NCBI RefSeq assembly: GCF_017183135.1
Contig: NZ_JADDXW010000009.1
Span: 104,210 to 168,209 of the forward strand
Reading direction: 5' to 3'
DNA length: 64,000 nucleotides
Source of the DNA: Aurantimonas marina
GTDB taxonomy: Bacteria; Pseudomonadota; Alphaproteobacteria; Rhizobiales; Rhizobiaceae
Position numbers and translations under genes: made by a program. Of the stretch, positions 18,876 through 28,957 are shown piece after piece (the first letter of the stretch is position 1; each line of letters starts with the position of its first letter). Under the pieces are notes generated by a model. The model worked only from the letters and a program-made list of their open reading frames with translations, ran no database searches and was not told the DNA's origin.

Positions 18876-21128
18876 ATGGGCAAGGCTGTAGAGCCGCCGT
18901 CGGGCGGTGGCAACATCGAAGCGATCGACCTGAAGGCGGCACTCGAGGAGCGTTACCTCGCCTATGCGCTGTCGACGATTATGGGCCGGGCGCTTCCCGA
19001 CGTCCGTGACGGCCTCAAGCCGGTCCATCGGCGGATTGTTCACGCCATGCGCGTTTTGCGGCTCGATCCTGGCCAAGGCTATAAGAAATGCGCCCGCATC
19101 GTCGGCGACGTCATGGGCAAGTTCCATCCGCACGGAGACGCGTCGATCTATGACGCGCTGGTGCGGCTGAGCCAGGACTTTGCCATCCGCTATCCGCTGA
19201 TCGACGGTCAGGGCAATTTCGGCAATGTCGATGGCGATAGCCCGGCGGCGATGCGCTACACCGAAGCGCGCATGACCGACGTCGCGACGCTGCTCCTGCG
19301 CGGCATCGACGAGGACGCGGTCGATTTTCGCGCGACCTACAATGAGGAGGATCAGGAGCCGATCGTCCTGCCGGGGGCGTTCCCCAATCTCTTGGCCAAC
19401 GGCTCGTCAGGCATCGCGGTCGGAATGGCGACGTCGATCCCGCCGCACAACGCCGCCGAACTCTGCGACGCCGCGCTCAAGCTGATCGACAATCCGGACG
19501 CCTCGACCGATGCGTTGCTACGCTTCGTGCAGGGTCCGGACTTTCCCACCGGCGGCGTGATCGTCGACAGTCCCGCCCAGATCCGCGAAGCCTACGACAG
19601 CGGCCGCGGCTCGTTCCGTGTTCGGGCTCGCTGGGAGACCGAGGACCAGGGCCGCGGCGCCTATGTCGTGGTGGTCACCGAAATCCCGTACCAGGTGCAG
19701 AAGTCGCGGCTGATCGAAAAGATCGCCGAACTGCTGCAAGCGCGCAAATTGCCGCTGCTGGCCGACATCCGCGACGAATCGGCAGAGGACGTGCGCGTCG
19801 TCATCGAGCCGAAGAGCCGGACCGTCGATCCAGAACTCTTGATGGAATCGCTGTTCCGGCTGACCGATCTGGAATCGCGCATCCCGCTGAACATGAACGT
19901 CCTGTCCGGCGGCAAGGTGCCGAAGGTCATGTCGCTCAAGGAGGTGCTGGCCGAGTGGCTCGCCCATCAGCGCGAGGTGCTGGTGCGGCGGGCGCGCTAT
20001 CGGCTCGGTCAGATCGAGCGGCGGCTGGAGGTGCTGGCCGGCTATCTGATCGCCTTTCTCAACCTCGACGAGGTGATCCGGATCATCCGCGAGGAGGACG
20101 AGCCGAAGGCAGTGCTGATCCGCACCTTCGAACTGACCGACGTGCAGGCCGAGGCAATCCTCAACATGCGCCTTCGCTCCTTGCGCAAGCTGGAGGAATT
20201 CGAGCTCAGACGCGAGTTCGACCGACTCACGGAAGAGAAAGCTGAAAAGGAAGCGCTGCTCGCCTCCGACGACAAGCAATGGTCATCGGTTGCCGGCGAG
20301 ATCCGCGAGGTCCGCGAAACCTATTCCAAGAAGACCAAGCTCGGACGCCGCCGCACGCTCTTCGCCGACGCGCCCAACCGGGCTCTCGACGACATTGCCG
20401 TCGCGCTGATCGAGAAGGAGCCGGTGACCGTCGTTCTGTCCAAAAAGGGATTCCTGCGGGGCATGCGGGGGCATCTGGCGGATTTCTCGACATTGACCTT
20501 CAAGGAAGGCGACGGTCTGAAGCTCGCCTTCCATGCGATGACGACCGACAAGCTGGTGTTTCTGTCGACGGGCGGACGGGCGTTCACGCTCGGCGCCGAC
20601 AAGCTGCCGGGCGGGCGCGGGCAGGGCGAGCCGATTCGTCTCGCCTTCGACTTCGACGACGAGCAGGACATCGCCATCGCTTTCGTGGCTGATCCCGACC
20701 GCCGCCGCCTGCTGGTCTCATCCGACGGCAATGGCTTCATCGTCGCGGAGACCGATATGCTGTCGGCGACGCGCAAGGGCAAGCAACTGATGAATCTGTC
20801 CGGCAAGACCGCGCTGTCGCTGGCACCGACGGTGGGCGATGGCGATCACGTCGCGATCGTCGGCGAGAACCGCAAGCTGCTGGTCTTCCCGCTGGCGCAG
20901 GTAGCGCAGATGGCGCGCGGCAAGGGCGTGCGGCTGCAGCGTTACAAGGATGGCGGGGTCTCGGACGCCAAGGTCTTCCGGATGGCGGGCGGCCTGGTGT
21001 GGTCGGATTCCGCCGGCCGGATGTTTACCCGCTCCGAAGCCGAACTTCTGGAATGGCGCGGCGACCGGGCGCAGGCCGGCCGTCTGGTGCCGAAGGGCTT
21101 TCCGAAGACCAACAAGTTCGAAGGCTGA
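18876..21128 (+). CDS. parC: DNA topoisomerase IV subunit A
   Basis: This 750-residue subunit breaks and rejoins DNA for chromosome decatenation, together with ParE encoded elsewhere. Signatures are [20 protein letters not shown], the helix-turn-helix [20 protein letters not shown] and the active-site Tyr in [10 protein letters not shown] near 130, followed by the tower, a coiled-coil near 385-460 and a shortened C-terminal blade domain. It is ParC rather than GyrA by length and by [16 protein letters not shown]. The residue after HPHGD is Ala where quinolone-sensitive enterobacterial ParC has Ser80. There is no strong ribosome site before the ATG. Confidence 0.95.
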   Translation: MGKAVEPPSGGGNIEAIDLKAALEERYLAYALSTIMGRALPDVRDGLKPVHRRIVHAMRVLRLDPGQGYKKCARIVGDVMGKFHPHGDASIYDALVRLSQDFAIRYPLIDGQGNFGNVDGDSPAAMRYTEARMTDVATLLLRGIDEDAVDFRATYNEEDQEPIVLPGAFPNLLANGSSGIAVGMATSIPPHNAAELCDAALKLIDNPDASTDALLRFVQGPDFPTGGVIVDSPAQIREAYDSGRGSFRVRARWETEDQGRGAYVVVVTEIPYQVQKSRLIEKIAELLQARKLPLLADIRDESAEDVRVVIEPKSRTVDPELLMESLFRLTDLESRIPLNMNVLSGGKVPKVMSLKEVLAEWLAHQREVLVRRARYRLGQIERRLEVLAGYLIAFLNLDEVIRIIREEDEPKAVLIRTFELTDVQAEAILNMRLRSLRKLEEFELRREFDRLTEEKAEKEALLASDDKQWSSVAGEIREVRETYSKKTKLGRRRTLFADAPNRALDDIAVALIEKEPVTVVLSKKGFLRGMRGHLADFSTLTFKEGDGLKLAFHAMTTDKLVFLSTGGRAFTLGADKLPGGRGQGEPIRLAFDFDDEQDIAIAFVADPDRRRLLVSSDGNGFIVAETDMLSATRKGKQLMNLSGKTALSLAPTVGDGDHVAIVGENRKLLVFPLAQVAQMARGKGVRLQRYKDGGVSDAKVFRMAGGLVWSDSAGRMFTRSEAELLEWRGDRAQAGRLVPKGFPKTNKFEG

Positions 21129-21185
21129 GCTCGCCGCACATTGCGTCGGCTCGACAGGTGGCTGGGTTAGCGCCTGCCGCTCCCG

Positions 21186-22112
21186 TCACACGTGGCGGGA
21201 TGCGACCGCGATGCTGCGCCTCCGGGAGCGCCGCGCGCGGCCGAGTTCGACGAGCGAGTGCACCACGAGCGTTCCGACGACGACGATGCCGCCGGCAAGC
21301 GCCAGATCCGTTGGCCGCTCGGCGAACACCATCCAGACCCAGACGGGCGCGAGCACGGTCTCGACCAGATAGGCCATGGACACGATCGGCGCCGGCACGA
21401 ACATCGGCCCGAGCGCGAGGCAGATCAACGCGATGGGAATGATCACCGCGCCATTCAGCGCCAGCCAACCGATCGCTTCGGAATGGATGCCCTCGGCCGC
21501 GACGAAGGGGGCGGCGATCAGCGCCGGCAGGAAGGCGCCGAGCGCCGCGGCGTAACGCATGTCGGTGCGGCTGCGTCGGGCAAGCGTGATCGCGAGGGCG
21601 ATGAGGAAGGCGGTGGCGAGCGCGGCGAGGTCGCCCATCCAGTTACCGGTCTCGAAGCCGGCTCCGATGATCAGCAGAACGCCGAAGAGGGTTGCGGGAA
21701 TGGCCAGCAGCGTCGGTGTCGACGGCCGCTCGCCGACCAGCCGCCAGGACAGGATCGCCGAAAACATCGGATTGAAGGCAAGGATGAAGACGACGTTGCC
21801 GGCGCTCGTGTTGAAGACCGAAAAGACGAAGCTCGCGGCCGCGAGAGAATAGATGCCCGTGACAACAAGCCCCGCGCGCCCGGCGATCAGTTTCTGGCCG
21901 CGCGGGAACAGCGCGCGGTCGATCCGCCAGATGAGCACCGCCGCAAGACAAGTGAGGGCGCCGCGCACCAGCAGGACGGTCCAGAAGGCGCTCTCCGACA
22001 ACCGGATGAGCGGAATATCGAAAGACAGGACGAAACCGCCGAACCCGACAAGCGCGAGGCCCTGCGCGTAGGATGACGACGACGATACACTCGCTTGCGG
22101 CGGGACAGACAT
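21186..22112 (-). CDS. DMT-superfamily (EamA) transporter
   Basis: This 308-residue inner-membrane protein has ten predicted helices in two EamA repeats of about 140 residues (the first ends near VLLIIGAGFE, the second near VVVGTLVVHSL). Family features include AGNVVFILAFNPMFSAILSW in helix 4 and the matching MAYLVETVLAPVWVWMVFAE in helix 9. The substrate is unknown; relatives export amino acids or other metabolites. The charged tail GRARRSRRRS is cytoplasmic. It is convergent with parC. Confidence 0.85.
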   Translation of the reverse strand: MSVPPQASVSSSSSYAQGLALVGFGGFVLSFDIPLIRLSESAFWTVLLVRGALTCLAAVLIWRIDRALFPRGQKLIAGRAGLVVTGIYSLAAASFVFSVFNTSAGNVVFILAFNPMFSAILSWRLVGERPSTPTLLAIPATLFGVLLIIGAGFETGNWMGDLAALATAFLIALAITLARRSRTDMRYAAALGAFLPALIAAPFVAAEGIHSEAIGWLALNGAVIIPIALICLALGPMFVPAPIVSMAYLVETVLAPVWVWMVFAERPTDLALAGGIVVVGTLVVHSLVELGRARRSRRRSIAVASRHV

Positions 22113-22229
22113 AAAATTCCGTAATGAACGAGGGGCGCCGCCGGACCGTGCCGATACGCTTCACCTTAGCAGTTTCGCGAGCGACGGCGAAACACGGCGG
22201 CCGGAAATGCGCATCCGACGACGCGCCGC

Positions 22230-23006
22230 TCAGCCAGCGTAGCGCTCCCAGCCCTTGGGCATCAGGTGCTCCTGCGGCTGAAACCGGATCTTGTAGTCCA
22301 TCTTCGACGAGCCGTTCACCCAGTAGCCGAGATAGAGATAGGGCAGGCCGAGATTCCTGGTCCGCTCGATATGGTCGAGGATCATGTAGGTGCCCAGGCT
22401 TCTGGACCTCTCCTCCGGCTCGAAGAACGAGTAGACCATCGACATTCCGTCGCCCATCACGTCGCTGAGCGCGACGCCGACGAGATCGCCGTCAGACTGC
22501 TCGCTGAAGAACGAATCCGGTCCCCGCAGGCGATATTGGACCAGCCGCGTGTCGACCTGGCTGTCTTCGACCATCATCGCGTAGTCCAGGACGCTCATCT
22601 CCGACATCCCGCCATGGGTATGCCGATCGTCGAGATAGCGGCGAAACAGCGAATACTGTTCGCTCGACGGAGCCGGCATGCCCATACGGCCGACCAGATC
22701 CTGGTTGCGCGCCAAGATTCGGCGCATAGAGCGGCTCGGCCTGAACTCGTCGACCAGTATGCGGACGGAAACGCAAGCTCGACAGGATTCGCAGGCCGGC
22801 CTGTAGGCAATGTTCTGGCTTCGCCGGAATCCGCCCTGGCTGAGGAGGTCGAGCAGGCTCGGGGCGCGCTCGCCGACGAGGTGCGTGAACACCTTCCGCT
22901 CGGCCTGACCTGTGAGATACGGGCAGGGGGAGGGCGACGTGAGGAAGAATTGCGGCGTTTGCGGGTGATGAACTGTCACTGCCGGCGCGCCTCCCTCATA
23001 GTGCAT
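22230..23006 (-). CDS. bpt: Aspartate/glutamate leucyltransferase (Bpt; often annotated arginyltransferase)
   Basis: This 258-residue N-end-rule transferase has the N-terminal [25 protein letters not shown] and the paired cysteines [12 protein letters not shown] near residue 71, followed by the C-terminal GNAT-like domain ([38 protein letters not shown]). Bacterial Bpt adds Leu to N-terminal Asp/Glu, marking proteins for ClpS/ClpAP. The ATG at 23006 overlaps the 3' end of the upstream permease gene by 11 bp; a GTG at 22979 would avoid the overlap and gives [11 protein letters not shown], close to the family start. Confidence 0.92.
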   Translation of the reverse strand: MHYEGGAPAVTVHHPQTPQFFLTSPSPCPYLTGQAERKVFTHLVGERAPSLLDLLSQGGFRRSQNIAYRPACESCRACVSVRILVDEFRPSRSMRRILARNQDLVGRMGMPAPSSEQYSLFRRYLDDRHTHGGMSEMSVLDYAMMVEDSQVDTRLVQYRLRGPDSFFSEQSDGDLVGVALSDVMGDGMSMVYSFFEPEERSRSLGTYMILDHIERTRNLGLPYLYLGYWVNGSSKMDYKIRFQPQEHLMPKGWERYAG

Positions 23007-24822
23007 AATACCATGGTGCCACGATCGAGAATGTTAACCACACGAGGATCACAAGGGGAACACCGGCTTTGGCGAAGTCGATGAAGCGATAGCGCCCCGG
23101 CCCCATGACCAAGAGGTTGGTCTGATAGCCGATCGGTGTTGCGAAGGATGCATTGGCGGCGAAGATGACGCAGGCGAGAAACGCCTCCGGCGATGCTCCC
23201 AATCGCCGCGACAGGTCGAGCGCGATTGGCGTGAAAAGAACGGCAGTTGCGTTGTTGGATAGCAGATTCGTCATGATCGCGATCACCAGAAAGAGGGCGG
23301 ACAGGATCGCCCATGGCGCCAGTCCCGCCAGCGCCGCGACGGCAGCCTCGGCAATCATCGCGGCGCCGCCCGTTCGTTCCAGCGCCACCGCGGCGGCGAT
23401 CGATGCGCCGATCAGCATGAAGATCGATCGATCGACCGCGCGCGCCGCTTCGCCGACAGTCAGGCATCCGGTGGCGACCATCAAGAGGGCGCCCACAACT
23501 GCAAGCACCTCGATGGGAAGGGCACCGGTCGCCGCCATGAGGACGATGGCGAAGAAGATGGAGGCGGCCAGACCCGCCTTGGCGCTCTGCGGAATCGTTT
23601 GGGCGGAATATTCCAGCAGCAGCAGGTCGTGGTTGCCCCTCAGCTTCGCGATCGCACTCGCCCGACCGCATAACAGCAAGGTGTCGCCGGGCTCCAACCG
23701 GATTTCCGACAGCGCGGAGCGCGCCATGCGGCTCTTGCGCTGAAGGCCGAAGAGCGTGATGCCGAACTGGGTGCGCAGGCCCGAATATTGCATCGTGCGA
23801 CCGGCATAGCGCGATCCCGGCGCGACCACGGCCTCCGCCATGACCATGTCCGGACCGATCTTGTTGGTCGGGTCGCTCAAAGTTTCCGCCGAGGGGTCCA
23901 GCGTCTTGATCGTCAGATTGCCGGTGGACAGTGCCTTGGAAAAGGCGCGCCGCGTGGCCGTCACGATCAGACGATCGCCGACCGCCAGCGTGACGTCGTC
24001 GAAGGGGGGCAGGATCGTCTGTTCGCCGCGCAGGATCATGCGCGGCATCAGATCGCCGAGGCCGGGGAAAAGGCCCGCTCTGGCCGTGAGCCATTCGAAG
24101 GCATGGCCTTCGGTAATGTCGATCTCGCCGAGGAACTGCTTACCGCCCGAATCCGCGACGCGGCCTTCGGATCCTTGTCGCGGCGTGAGAATGCGCGGCA
24201 TGAAGCGGATCACGTAAATTCCGCCGACGACCGCAATTGCGAGACCCGGCACAGTGATGTCGAAAAAGTTGATCTCGATGCCGGAGCGGGCGGCGACGCC
24301 TGCGACCAGAAGGTTGGTGGACGAACCGATCAGCGTCGTCATGCCGCCGAGAATCGACAGAAAGGACAACGGCATGAAGACGTGGGCCGGGGAGATGCCG
24401 CGCTGGGTCGCCAGCATGGTCAGGATCGGAATGAAGATGACGACGACCGGAGTATTGTTGAGGAACGCCGAAAGCAAGGCCGCGCTGAGCAGCACAATGA
24501 CGATGGCGCGCGCGCCGACGGAGCCGCCGATCTCGGTCAGCCACTGCGTCGGTCGCGCCATGGCGTCGGTGGCGAATAGCCCCTGTCCGACAATCAGCAG
24601 CGCCAGCACCGTGATCAAAGCAGGATTGGAAAATCCCGAAAGCAGGTCGCCGCTCGTGACCGCGAAGCCGGCGGCATCGCGATAGGGCGAAATCGCAAAG
24701 AGAAGCAGGAAGGCACTGAGGGACGCGGCGGCGACGGCTTCGATCGGCCATCGTTCCCACGCGTAGCCGACGACACTCACCAGGATGAGCAGGTAAGTGG
24801 CCCAGACGTGTATCGAATCCAT
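22996..24822 (-). CDS. SLC13-family permease with two RCK_C (TrkA-C) domains
   Basis: This 608-residue membrane protein has the DASS/ArsB-like fold: helices to about 210, two cytoplasmic TrkA-C domains (about 225-290 and 330-395, each with a GD-x-L-x3 turn such as [11 protein letters not shown] and [11 protein letters not shown]), then helices to the end. Substrate-site loops are [15 protein letters not shown] with STNLLVAG and the matching [14 protein letters not shown] with YQTNLLVMG. Relatives transport sulfate, dicarboxylates or Na+-coupled anions; the RCK_C-containing type is often linked to sulfur compounds, but nothing nearby fixes the substrate. Confidence 0.87.
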   Translation of the reverse strand: MDSIHVWATYLLILVSVVGYAWERWPIEAVAAASLSAFLLLFAISPYRDAAGFAVTSGDLLSGFSNPALITVLALLIVGQGLFATDAMARPTQWLTEIGGSVGARAIVIVLLSAALLSAFLNNTPVVVIFIPILTMLATQRGISPAHVFMPLSFLSILGGMTTLIGSSTNLLVAGVAARSGIEINFFDITVPGLAIAVVGGIYVIRFMPRILTPRQGSEGRVADSGGKQFLGEIDITEGHAFEWLTARAGLFPGLGDLMPRMILRGEQTILPPFDDVTLAVGDRLIVTATRRAFSKALSTGNLTIKTLDPSAETLSDPTNKIGPDMVMAEAVVAPGSRYAGRTMQYSGLRTQFGITLFGLQRKSRMARSALSEIRLEPGDTLLLCGRASAIAKLRGNHDLLLLEYSAQTIPQSAKAGLAASIFFAIVLMAATGALPIEVLAVVGALLMVATGCLTVGEAARAVDRSIFMLIGASIAAAVALERTGGAAMIAEAAVAALAGLAPWAILSALFLVIAIMTNLLSNNATAVLFTPIALDLSRRLGASPEAFLACVIFAANASFATPIGYQTNLLVMGPGRYRFIDFAKAGVPLVILVWLTFSIVAPWYYAL

Positions 24823-24903
24823 GTGACGCCGCGTTCCGTTGACCGCGGAACCTTATCGTTCTCCGCCACCTCGTTGGCAACCTGCGTCTCTTCCAGTCCT
24901 GGC

Positions 24904-25374
24904 TCAACGATCACGGACGACGACGGTGCCCAGCAGAAGGTCATGCAGCAGCTGCTTGCGGGTGGTGAACAGGCTGACCAGCAGAACGAGCGGGGTCAGG
25001 ATCGAGGCCGAGGCCCAAAACAGGACGCCGTGAAGAACGGCGACGGCAGGATCGACGCGTTCGCCGTCGAGGCGCGCGACATGAACGCCGGCAAAACGCA
25101 TGCCCGGAGTGGCCTGCCTGTCTCCGCCCATGGTGAAGCCGATATAGATGATCGCAATCACTGGCAGCAGCACCGCATAGAGACCCCAGGCGATCCCCAG
25201 TGTGACGATGCCGAGCAGGAAGACCAGAACCGCGGCCGGCACCGACAGGAAAAGCACCAAGGCATAGTCGATAATGAAGGAAGCGATCCGCCGTGTCCGC
25301 ACGCCCTCGTAAAGGCGAGGCAGATCCAGATCGGTGGTCGCAAAGTCGTTCGACGGGTTGGCGGCTCGGTCCAT
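24904..25374 (-). CDS. RDD-family membrane protein
   Basis: This 156-residue protein has three hydrophobic segments (about 32-55, 60-80 and 118-138) and the RDD-domain residues R-x2-A-S-x-I-I-D-Y, G-D-R-Q-A-T-P-G-M-R and K-Q-L-L-H-D-L-L. The family may transport Na+ or stabilise membranes; function here is unknown. AGAGGG precedes the ATG at 25374. It lies downstream of hemB on the same strand, an order common in Hyphomicrobiales. Confidence 0.88.
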   Translation of the reverse strand: MDRAANPSNDFATTDLDLPRLYEGVRTRRIASFIIDYALVLFLSVPAAVLVFLLGIVTLGIAWGLYAVLLPVIAIIYIGFTMGGDRQATPGMRFAGVHVARLDGERVDPAVAVLHGVLFWASASILTPLVLLVSLFTTRKQLLHDLLLGTVVVRDR

Positions 25375-25467
25375 CACGGCAGGCCCTCTGTCATCCTGGT
25401 TGCGTGACGCTGAGATGGGGACCCTGGGTCGATGGCGCAACTTGGTGCCGCCTTCCCAAAGGACGGC

Positions 25468-26502
25468 TCAGCGACCGCGCAGCATTTCGGCGACCTGCGG
25501 CGAGAAATAGCTGAGCACGCCGGCGGCCCCCGCCCGTTTGAAGGCGGCTAGGCTCTCCATCATCGCCCGATCGCCGTCGAGCCAACCATTTTGCGCTGCC
25601 GCCACGATCATCGCGTATTCGCCTGACGTCTGATAGGCGAAGGTCGGCACACCGAGTTCGCCCGCCAGGCGGCTGACGATGTCGAGATAGGGCATGCCCG
25701 GCTTGACCATGATCATGTCGGCGCCTTCGGCAATGTCCTGCGCCGCCTCGCGAATCGCCTCGTCGGAATTGCCGCAATCCATCTGATAGGTGCGCTTGTC
25801 GCCCTTGAGCATGGAGCCCGAGCCCACCGCGTCGCGAAATGGCCCATAGAAGGCCGAGGCGTATTTCGCCGCGTAGGACATGATCAGCGTGTCGCGATGG
25901 CCGGCCGCGTCGAGTGCCGCGCGGATGCAGGCGACCCGGCCGTCCATCATGTCGGAAGGGCCGATGATGTCGCACCCCGCGTCCGCCTGTACGACCGCCT
26001 GGCGACACAGCATGTCCACCGTTTCGTCGTTGAGGATGCGTTCGCCATCCAGCAGGCCGTCATGGCCGTGACTGGTATAAGGATCGAGGGCGACGTCACA
26101 CAGGATGCCCACTTCGGGCACGGTGGCCTTGATCGCTCGGCTTGCGGTGCAGACGAGATTGGCTTGGTTCAACGCCTCCGAACCGCTTTCGTCGCGCTTC
26201 GAGCCATCGGTGTAGGGAAACAGTGCGACGACCGGAATGCCGAGATCGCGGGCCCGGCGCGCGGCATCGACGCAGCCTTCCACCGAAAGGCGGAATACGC
26301 CCGGCATCGAGGGCACGGCTTGCGGATCGCCATCACCGTCACGCACGAAAATCGGCCAAATCAGGTCATCGACCCCGATGGCGGTCTCCCGAACCAGACG
26401 CCGGGACCAATCCGCCTGCCGCAGCCGCCGCATTCTCAAACCGCCGGTCGCGGCATCGATACGTTCGCTTATTGAGGGGAGGGAACTGCTCGGCTGACTC
26501 AT
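25468..26502 (-). CDS. hemB: Delta-aminolevulinic acid dehydratase (porphobilinogen synthase)
   Basis: This 344-residue enzyme condenses two ALA molecules to porphobilinogen in haem synthesis. Schiff-base lysines are K213 (SYAAKYASAFYGPFRDA) and K267 (IMVKPGMPYLD). The metal-site segment reads CDVALDPYTSHGHDG (135-149), with Asp where the zinc enzymes have Cys, so it belongs to the Mg2+-dependent class known from Bradyrhizobium. The ATG at 26502 gives MSQPSSS; the upstream extension is not conserved. It is divergent from the DUF6163 gene. Confidence 0.96.
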   Translation of the reverse strand: MSQPSSSLPSISERIDAATGGLRMRRLRQADWSRRLVRETAIGVDDLIWPIFVRDGDGDPQAVPSMPGVFRLSVEGCVDAARRARDLGIPVVALFPYTDGSKRDESGSEALNQANLVCTASRAIKATVPEVGILCDVALDPYTSHGHDGLLDGERILNDETVDMLCRQAVVQADAGCDIIGPSDMMDGRVACIRAALDAAGHRDTLIMSYAAKYASAFYGPFRDAVGSGSMLKGDKRTYQMDCGNSDEAIREAAQDIAEGADMIMVKPGMPYLDIVSRLAGELGVPTFAYQTSGEYAMIVAAAQNGWLDGDRAMMESLAAFKRAGAAGVLSYFSPQVAEMLRGR

Positions 26503-26774
26503 GGGGTGTCCGTCCTTTGCTCGTTCTTGATCGTGCGCGATCGTACGCGCCGGTATCTCACCTGCTGCTGCAGACAAGGACCCACGAGGCGCCAACACGG
26601 ATTTGCCTATGCCGTCGGGAGCGGGAGTTCAAGATTGACGGGGTCACCCGAGCGACCATAGGGTCCGGCCACGAATGGACATGTCGCCGATTCCTCGCCA
26701 TCGGTCTCGATCGTCGACCGTTTTCGCTGGGCAATTGCGGCCGGGTTCCGTTCGCAGGCCGGGAAAGGGAAGAT

Positions 26775-27197
26775 GTGACGATCGGACTTGCGCCGCCAGA
26801 CAAGGCCGAGAGCCTGAATCACAGCCTGACGACGTGGCTCTGCCGTTTGTCAGCGGTTGCCATGTTCGTTGTGGGTGTGGGCTACTGGATTCGCCTCGTC
26901 GGCATCGAAGCCGGCCCCCTCGCACGCTTCGACCTGATGCCGATCTGGTGGAAGATGGCGGCCCCGACATTAGCGGTGCTTTATCCGGTTGCTGGCATCG
27001 GATTGTGGATGACGGTGGGTTGGGGCGCGGTCGTCTGGGCCCTGATCGCGATCGTGGAAGCGGTCATGTATCTTGGCTTCCCCGAACTGTTCGGCTCCGA
27101 TCTGCTCCGGCTCGGATTTCATGCATCCGGTCTGTCCCTGCTGGGAATCCTTCGTCTCATGGCGTGGCGCGAGCGGCGGTTGGCCCGCGGATACTGA
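26775..27197 (+). CDS. Small inner-membrane protein, DUF6163-like
   Basis: This 140-residue protein has about four hydrophobic helices (RLSAVAMFVVGVGYWIRLVG, AAPTLAVLYPVAGIGLWMTV, VVWALIAIVEAVMYLGF and a last one near ASGLSLLGILRLM). The GTG at 26775 follows an A/G-rich ribosome site (GGGAAAGGGA), so I chose it over the long upstream reading frame. Proteins of this type lie between hemB and ldtR in many Hyphomicrobiales; no function is known. It is 159 bp upstream of ldtR. Confidence 0.75.
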   Translation: MTIGLAPPDKAESLNHSLTTWLCRLSAVAMFVVGVGYWIRLVGIEAGPLARFDLMPIWWKMAAPTLAVLYPVAGIGLWMTVGWGAVVWALIAIVEAVMYLGFPELFGSDLLRLGFHASGLSLLGILRLMAWRERRLARGY

Positions 27198-27254
27198 CAG
27201 GTCGAGAGACGTCTTGTTAAGCAAAAAAATTGTTCAGGTGATCGTAAGCTTGCA

Positions 27255-27271
27255 TTAAGCCTGCGGTTTAA
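27255..27271. promoter_or_regulatory. Imperfect palindrome in the ldtR leader, candidate LdtR operator
   Basis: TTAAGCCTGCGGTTTAA reads TTAA-n-CC-n3-GG-n-TTAA, a 17-bp imperfect palindrome of the size bound by MarR dimers, 85 bp upstream of the ldtR ATG in an AT-richer region. LdtR of Liberibacter is known to bind its own promoter. I did not find an obvious second copy upstream of ldtP. Confidence 0.4.
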
Positions 27272-27356
27272 GTCGAATTTTAGATGCGGCGCGTAAGTTG
27301 GGTTTCAAGATGGGGTCGGCATAGAACATCCATCAAGAAAACAGCGGAGCAATACT

Positions 27357-27866
27357 ATGAATGCGCAGATCAAGAGCGAAATCGCCACGCAGCCCTCGGC
27401 GAAGAACGAACTGAAGTCGCTTTATCTCGAGACGTTGCAACTCGTCGAGCGGCTACACCGGCGACTCCTGGACGTCATCAAGGACGAGTTCGATCGCAAC
27501 GGTCGCACCGACATCAACGCCGTGCAGGCGCTGCTGCTCTTCAACATCGGCGACTCTACGCTGACCGCCGGCGAACTGCGCAGCCGGGGCTTCTATCTAG
27601 GTTCCAACGTCTCCTACAATCTCAAGAAGCTGGTCGATCTCGGCTTCATCAATCATCAGAAGTCGCGGGTGGACCGCCGCGCCGTGCGCGTTTCGCTGAC
27701 CGAGGCGGGCATGGCTGTCGCAGCCATCGTCGCGGAACTCTATGACCGCCATATCGGCTCCATCGACAAGGTCGGCGGTCTGGACGAGCAAGAGTTCCAG
27801 AAGATGAACCGGTCGCTGCAACGGCTCGATCGTTTCTGGAACGATCAGATCCTCTACCGCCTCTGA
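27357..27866 (+). CDS. ldtR: MarR-family regulator LdtR
   Basis: This 169-residue winged-helix regulator controls the L,D-transpeptidase gene ldtP in related bacteria (Liberibacter, Sinorhizobium). It has an N-terminal dimerisation helix, the HTH with LTAGELRSRGFYLGSNVSYNL near 72-92, the wing KSRVDRRAVRVSLTEAG, and a long C-terminal helix ending RFWNDQILYRL. The family signature GFYLGSNVSYNLKKLVD is very clear. The ldtP gene lies 1.1 kb downstream on the same strand, separated by a peroxiredoxin gene on the other strand. Confidence 0.9.
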   Translation: MNAQIKSEIATQPSAKNELKSLYLETLQLVERLHRRLLDVIKDEFDRNGRTDINAVQALLLFNIGDSTLTAGELRSRGFYLGSNVSYNLKKLVDLGFINHQKSRVDRRAVRVSLTEAGMAVAAIVAELYDRHIGSIDKVGGLDEQEFQKMNRSLQRLDRFWNDQILYRL

Positions 27867-27896
27867 TCCCGACGGCGCGTGGCTCGACCGTCGCAA

Positions 27897-27914
27897 ACGG
27901 CGCATTGGCGCCGT
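27897..27914. terminator. Short hairpin between convergent ldtR and the peroxiredoxin gene
   Basis: ACGGCGC and GCGCCGT form a perfect 7-bp stem around ATTG, midway in the 70-bp gap between two convergent genes. No T-run follows on either strand, so termination here is only suggested by position. Confidence 0.35.
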
Positions 27915-27936
27915 CGCGGGACGGCTGACACGGTGC

Positions 27937-28599
27937 TCAGCTCCTTGGCTGCGGCACAATACGCATGTAGGGTTTCGGCGCCTTCCAACCCTGCGGATAG
28001 ATTTTCTCGGCCTCTTCGTTCGAGACCGAACCGGCGATAATGACATCTTCGCCGGGCTTCCAATTGGCTGGGGTGGCGACACGGTGCGCGGCCGTCAATT
28101 GGAGTGAGTCGATTACCCGCAGCACCTCGTCGAAATTGCGTCCCGTGCTCATCGGGTAGACCAGGATCAGCTTGATCTTTTTGTCCGGCCCGATGACAAG
28201 GACGTTGCGCACAGTCTGGTTATCCGCCGGCGTGCGCCCTTCGGACGTCCCGGTCACGCTCGCCGGAAGCATTCCGTAAAGCTTGGCGACCGCTAGGTTG
28301 GGATCGCCGATCATCGGGTAATTGGGTGCGAGGCCCTGCGTCTCCTTGATGTCCTCCGACCACTTGGCATGCTCGGCGACGGGATCCACGCTCAGGCCGA
28401 TAACCTTCACGTGGCGCTTATCGAATTCGCCCTTGATCCTCGCCATATAGCCAAGCTCGGTGGTGCAGACGGGCGTGAAGTTTTTCGGATGCGAGAACAG
28501 CACGCACCAGGAATCGTCGATCCATTCGTGGAACCTGATGGGTCCCTCGGTGGTGTCGGCCTCGAAGTCAGGGGCGGTCTCGTTGATCATCAGCGACAT
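27937..28599 (-). CDS. 1-Cys peroxiredoxin (Prx6/AhpC-TSA family)
   Basis: This 220-residue peroxidase has a thioredoxin fold with the peroxidatic Cys45 in FTPVCTTELG, the conserved Arg region and the Prx6-type C-terminal domain (NWKPGEDVIIAGSVSNEEAE, PYMRIVPQP). There is no resolving Cys in the usual 2-Cys position, so it fits the 1-Cys class that reduces H2O2 and lipid peroxides. The ATG at 28599 is preceded by GGAGGACGTC, an excellent ribosome site; an in-frame ATG 12 bp upstream overlaps that site. It is divergent from ldtP. Confidence 0.93.
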   Translation of the reverse strand: MSLMINETAPDFEADTTEGPIRFHEWIDDSWCVLFSHPKNFTPVCTTELGYMARIKGEFDKRHVKVIGLSVDPVAEHAKWSEDIKETQGLAPNYPMIGDPNLAVAKLYGMLPASVTGTSEGRTPADNQTVRNVLVIGPDKKIKLILVYPMSTGRNFDEVLRVIDSLQLTAAHRVATPANWKPGEDVIIAGSVSNEEAEKIYPQGWKAPKPYMRIVPQPRS

Positions 28600-28957
28600 G
28601 ACGTCCTCCATGGATCGATGTGCCTGCAGCAACAGAAGTGACGGCGACCAGCCGTGCTCTGCAGCCTGACGTTCCCGACACCGGTAACGCCAACCGGCAT
28701 TTTCCTGATGAGCCCGCAGGCTCAGAGTTGCGGTCAGAATAGCACACTCAGACTGAATAGCGGAGCTTGCGCCGCCGGAGATTGTCCATATCCGCCGCGC
28801 GATCGCCGGCACTTCACGCTTTGGCCATATTGCGATGTCTTACCCGATATGACGCAGAGGAGCGGCGCCCTGCGCCGACGCCTAGCGACCTGAAAGCCGC
28901 CCTCACAAGGGTGACCAGGTCGTCCTGAGCGACGAACCAGATTGACGAGGGGATCTC
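28600..28957. other. 358-bp divergent promoter region between the peroxiredoxin and ldtP
   Basis: No convincing gene or RNA is visible. The region must carry promoters for both flanking genes. CATAT (about 28829) and ATATG (about 28850) are inverted 5-bp arms roughly 110 bp upstream of ldtP and are a possible regulator site. A GAGGGGATCTC ribosome site lies directly before the ldtP ATG. Confidence 0.5.
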
